Origin: Emydura subglobosa
Lineage: Eukaryota > Chordata > Testudines > Chelidae
DNA: 64,000 nt
Assembly: GCA_007922225.1 (NCBI GenBank)
Contig: ML679959.1
Span: 25,552,107 to 25,616,106 of the forward strand
Direction of reading: 5' to 3'
Of the stretch, positions 59,266-64,000 are shown in pieces (the stretch's first letter is position 1; every line of letters starts with the position of its first letter). The position numbers and the translations under genes were made by a program. The notes beneath the pieces were generated by a model. That model worked only from the letters and a program-made list of their open reading frames with translations. It ran no database searches and had not been told where the DNA came from.

Positions 59266-62200
59266 CCCCCAGTAACTAGCTCCCCCAACTCGGTACCAAA
59301 CCTCTCATAGTGCCCCTATCCTCCCAGTTCCCTTTTTACCCTGGGACCTAACTTCCCTCCGTGCTCTGCACTGCGGTGGGCCGGCCTGGGGTCTTATGGG
59401 GATTACTGGGCATGGGGGTGCCAGCCCTGGCGTTCCAGTGGCCTCTCAGGAACCACCTCCCCTGCCTGTGGCAGCCCCGTGACAGGGAAAGCAAAAGATC
59501 CTGCCTTGACCCCAGCCCTGGTCAGACTGAGGTGCCTTTTCCCAGAGTTCGGGGAGAGTTTTACTTTCGGAATTATTGGCAGCTGGGAAAATAAAGCCCA
59601 GACCCCAGAGACGGTGATAGTGCAAGTTCCCCTGCGCTGCCTGGCTCTGCTGAGTTCCCTGGCCCCATCTCAAAGGGCGGCGTGTCTAGATGCTGGACTC
59701 TTGCTGGAGGAAAGCCGCGGGTATAACTTAGTGTTAATGAAAAGTGTCTGGGCTGTGCAAAGGCTGAGAGTTGCTTTCACCTGTTGGAGACAGACTGAAA
59801 TTCTCCCCCCAAGCCGGTGGCTGTGGGAGTCTTGCCCGATGGCAGTGCTGGGCCCCACCTTCCTGCCCTGCAAATACAAACCAGAACTGAGAAAAGACAC
59901 AGTCCAGGAAACACTTTGGTTTGCCGGGGGGGCTGGGCTGGACAGCCCCCTTTGGAGACTTTCCAGCTGTTTGCCGGGGAATGTGGAAGTAAAACTGCTT
60001 TTCTGTTGCAGCTTCTGGGCTTGGTTTTCGTGAAGTGTGGGGCTCGCGGACATGTGCCAAGAGCTGTGCTCTGAACTTCTGCCCCTGGGCCTTTAACATT
60101 TAACCGAGGGAGTCGGTTTCTTCTGGGAAACCATCTCCTGGCCAGCCCATCTTTCTCTGTTGTGTGTGTCCCCCCCCGTCCTCGGTGCTAGGCTTGGTCT
60201 ACTGGACACACACAGCTGGCGATTTCTAACCAAGCGGGGTTGACACGTAGGATCCTCCTGACAAGGCAGAGACCTGCCCCAGGGTGTGATCCCCTCCCAG
60301 GGAGTGTCAGCTTCACATCTGTTGGGGCTTCAGGAACCCCGAGAGGTACTTTACTCCTGCTGGGAGCAGTTCTTGGCCCCTGGTGCGATGGGAGAACAGT
60401 CTAGGGTCTGATCCTCCCTTAGCAGAGTTGTCATCTAAGCCTGGGTTGGTGTGTGTGTCCAAGATGTGGGGCTGGGTTCTGCCCCCTGCTTCTCCCCGTG
60501 CAGTGGAAGATGATGGGACAGCGTAGCTGTGACCAAAGGCAGAATCAGTTCTGCAGGGTCTTCAGTGGGTGATGCTGCACCAGCTAGAAGGAGCCCAGGG
60601 TGACCCCAGGAGCCCAGGCTGGGTGTGCAGGGCTGACTGTTAGAGAAAACATCCTTTTACTTGTCAGCTGAGCAGATTGGCTCCAGGTGCATTGAGACAC
60701 AAGGAGCTTGAGATCATAATGCCTTATGCACAGACCCACTGTTAGAACCTCCTCCCAGCCTGCCCCTCCCCATACAGCCTCCTGTATTCCACCCCCCTTC
60801 TGGACCCGTCTTGCCCCAGAGATCCTGGGCTCCAGTCCCTCCCTGCTGCCCCCCCCTTTTCCTTCCAAGCTGTGCTGAGGAATCAGTCCCTTCCTGTCCC
60901 CTCTCCCGTGCTCTGCCAGGCAGGCCGGTGCCATCTCCCCAGGACCAGCCTTGTTGCGTCTGACGACTCCTCGCCTCACTGGCTCCCTTCATGCACAGGC
61001 CTCGGCTCCCCTGGGGGGTTTGGGAGAGCCCCAGTTCAAGGCCCCATCAGCTCCTGGCATCATGTCAGTGAAACCACCGGAGCCTTGGCTACTCTAGGGC
61101 TGCCACTGCTGCTGCTGATTGTCTGGTAGCACTGATGGGAACCCAAAGGGTGTCTGTACTGCAGCCCCAGGGTGGGGGGGAATCTAGTTTTCATTTGTGG
61201 TTGCTGGAGCAGTGAAGCCACAGCAGCATGTGGGGGCTGTCCAAGCCCTCGTGGAGCCCTGGGTAACTTCTAGCTGCCATCACACCCCATGACCAGGGTG
61301 CAGACATAGCCAAACCCCCCCCTGGTGAAGACACTCTGGGCTTCCCGGTGCTGAGGAGTTGGTTTCTTTTTCCAAAACACGGGGTCTGTTTTTATCCCAT
61401 GTTCTCATCCTGTGATGAGTCTTGAATGTGTAGGAAATCCCAGGCAGATGCATGAGTAACTTCCTGTGATGCAGTCCCCAAGTCCTGGCAACCTGCAATT
61501 CTGTTTACCTGCCTTACTGTGACGGCTGCCAAGCCAGCACTGAAGGGCGAAGGGTTTTATGCTCTGATCCCTGCCTGCTCCGGTTCTCTGGGCTTCTCCT
61601 TTATTTAGGTCCCTGAATCTGTTGTTTTGTGAGTGCATGTCAAGCTCTTCCCGCTAGTACTTATTAAAACCTGACTTGGGAAATTTCTGCCTTCCTGACT
61701 TATGACCAAGAGGAAGCTTGCTATGGCTTGGCCCCTCTCAGCAGGAGCCCTGGTGTGAAATTAGCCAGTTTCACACTGCTGCCCTGGGGGAAGCCCTGCA
61801 AGTTACAAGAACTGGGTCAATTTCATGCTGTGGCTTGGGAGCAGTGAACTCCGCTGGAGACTGATTTTTGCAGAAGTGGCCTTTAATTTTGGGACCCCTG
61901 GGAGCCTGTCTCTGACCTTGCCTACCCCAGCCGTGCAGCGGAGTCGTCCCATGGGCTTCAGGGTGCTGCTCCTGACTCCTCCTGGCATAACCGTGTGGAG
62001 GAGGAGAGGCCACCCAGCGCCAGCTTGTCAGAGCGACCGAGCGCTCCCTGCTCCCGCTGGCTCCGCTTTGATGGGCACCGATGACAGTCAGGCCCTGCTG
62101 TTCGAAGCTGGGCACCCAGAAGGGGAGCCCCCCTCAGATTAGAGGCTGTTTTAAGTTTGCTCCTGTGGCTTTGGGGGTGGAGGAGAAGCCGGGGAGGAGA

Positions 62201-64000
62201 GAGGTCCGGGGATGCATGGCATCTCGGCAGGGGGTAGCTCCTGGATGTTGCCGGTCGGCCCTCGTGCCTCGCCCCGGCTTTGGCCTCTGGCGAGTTTGCA
62301 TCTGATAAATTCGTCAAGCCCTGTGCATCAAAGCCCTAACTACAAGGAGGCCAGTGTACTTGGCGGGACGCTCTGCCCCCTATATCCTGTTCTGGCAATC
62401 ATGTCTGGCGGCACTGCGCCGCGTGCTTGCCATCCCCTGTCTCAGTCCCTGGAGCCTCAGCCCGTATGGGGCAGCTGTCAAGGAGGGTGCTAAGGCCCAC
62501 CACTTCTCCTTTGGGGCGTGTGGGTTTCCTGCCCGTGTCGCTCCCTGCGTCAGCCCGGGTGCTGGAGTTTGCCGTGGCTTTGCTTTTACTTCCATTCTGC
62601 CCCGAGCGGGTGGGAGCCTCTCTGGTGACCGTGCAGCACAAGGAAGGCCTCACGTCGCCCTCCGTGGACTCTCCGTCCTTCGCCCTGTCGCTCCGGGCAA
62701 CCGGGGCTCTGTTGCCAGAGACGCTGCGGCAATGGGCGTTGAGGGGGCGTTGAGGGATCTGAGCTGCCGATGGCTCAGCACCATCTTGCTGTCTGTTGCC
62801 TGGCCACGGAGAGAGAAACCCCTCTTGACTCCAATCTGTGGCACCCTGCCAGTCCGCGCGCCCTCCCCCATTCCGTCGCTACCCAATGTGGCTCCCTCCC
62901 TTCCTCCCGGCCAGCCAGCCCTCTGCCAGGTCTCCTCCAAATTGTAACTGCTGGGGTGCTACAGGCCATTTGAGGTCCACACCCAGCCCCAACGAGGTCA
63001 CAGTATAATTAGAAGGATACCAGGGCTGGGGGAGGGGAGCCCTGCTCCTGGGCGGTGCACCTCTCCCAGCGTGGCTCGTCTGTCCTGCTTGGTAGCCAGT
63101 CCGGGGGCCCCCTGATGGCATCATGGGGGCAGCAGGGATAGAACCCAGCTCCCTCTGCTCCTGAAGCACCGTCTTCTGCCCCTGGAGCAAAGGGAGAGGC
63201 TCTGTGAGCGGCGCGGGGCGTATGCCACTGAGTGTGCGGTTCTGAGTCCATCCAGCAGAGGGCAGCGGTGCTCTCTCATGGATCGTTGCAGCAGGTGGTC
63301 GGGCCATGGTGCTGGGCAGGCTGTGTTGTGCAAACAGTGATTCACTGTCTCCCCCCTCCCCCCCCTCCACTCCCCACCTAGGGAACCAGGCCAGTGCATT
63401 GCGGGTCCGGCCCCGGCCAAGCCGGGCCTCTGTCACAGCTCACATTCCTATGGCAGGTGTCAGATCTGAAAGGGACGCATTGCTCCTGGGAGGAGCATCC
63501 TGTCCGGGGCCACTTTGTGGAGAGGGATCCTGGCCTAGGAGGGGGGAGGAGGTAGCGATCCTGGCCCATTTGGGGCGGGTGGGGTGGAAGAGGAGGGATC
63601 CCCAGGCCCTGTGACGAAGACCCGACTTAATTGGTCTCTTCTCTCCCTGACGTCTTGGAGTTTACGCCGACTCTCTGCACAGAAATGATGCGGGCCAGGC
63701 AGCCCATCTCCCCTTCGCCCTTTACCCTTCCGCTCCTTGGTCAGGCAGGCTCCTAGGTGCCCAGCGTGGCCGTGGCCTCTCTTCCTGACTGGAGTCTCCG
63801 GGGCCTTTCCTCAGGGCGGGTGTGATTGGCCTGGCTGCCGTGGCGGGCTGGGTTGCCCCTGGGCTGTGGGAACCGGGCTGTCAGCTGAGACTCACCCTGC
63901 CTGGCACCTTGCATCGGAGGCCTGTGCTGGCTACGGGGGTTCCCGGTTGCTCATTGGGAGTCCTGAGGACCCGCAAATTGCCCTGCCCAGACCGAGTCTT
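59266..64000 (+). other. Remainder of SLC12A9 intron 1
   Basis: No exon of SLC12A9 or of another gene is recognised here. Composition is less GC-extreme than the left part. SINE-like scraps occur (for example AGAACCCAGCTCCCTCTG near 63140), but no complete element could be delimited. Confidence 0.5.

Noticed and set aside
60000..64000. SLC12A9 exon 2 in the remaining sequence
   Set aside because: No plus-strand frame encodes the expected helix 1-2 continuation after the 'LFLRLG' donor.

Overview
This is a GC-rich stretch of vertebrate nuclear DNA, not a prokaryotic or viral region. The genes are split into short exons with GT-AG introns. Between them lie a CR1-type LINE tail, tRNA-derived and MIR-like SINEs, LTR-retroelement debris and many C/G-rich minisatellites. 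The repeat mix looks most like a turtle, but a crocodilian or bird cannot be excluded from sequence alone. The high GC and dense minisatellites suggest a small chromosome or a subtelomeric setting (inference).

Layout. At the left edge, on the minus strand, is the 5' part of a divergent phospholipid-scramblase-family gene (2619 down to 317, continuing off the window). Next, also on the minus strand, are CHRNG (17135-4158, 12 exons, 510 aa), CHRND (30759-22567, 12 exons, 517 aa) and PRSS56 (45883-36398, 14 exons, 662 aa). A 12.5 kb intergenic interval follows, holding a CR1 tail and a degenerate gypsy-type LTR element with another LTR inside it. At 58424 the plus-strand first coding exon of SLC12A9 begins, and its very long intron 1 fills the rest of the window. 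I reconstructed every exon by reading splice sites and checking that reading phase is kept across every junction.

Function. CHRND and CHRNG encode the delta and gamma subunits of the muscle nicotinic acetylcholine receptor. They are tandem paralogues with closely matching exon structure. In the fetal receptor they assemble with alpha1 and beta1. PRSS56 is a secreted trypsin-like protease linked to eye growth. SLC12A9 is a cation-chloride-cotransporter-family membrane protein. The order PRSS56-CHRND-CHRNG, all in one orientation, matches human 2q37. The flanks do not: human has ECEL1 and TIGD1/EIF4E2 there, and human SLC12A9 is on 7q22.

I found no previously undescribed system that I can defend. 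The most useful leads are the flanking-gene arrangement, the divergent scramblase with cysteines missing, a 19-bp motif present seven times in two adjacent PRSS56 introns with an assembly gap in its tandem part, a paired E-box in the CHRNG promoter, and AT-rich islands that may be conserved regulatory elements.
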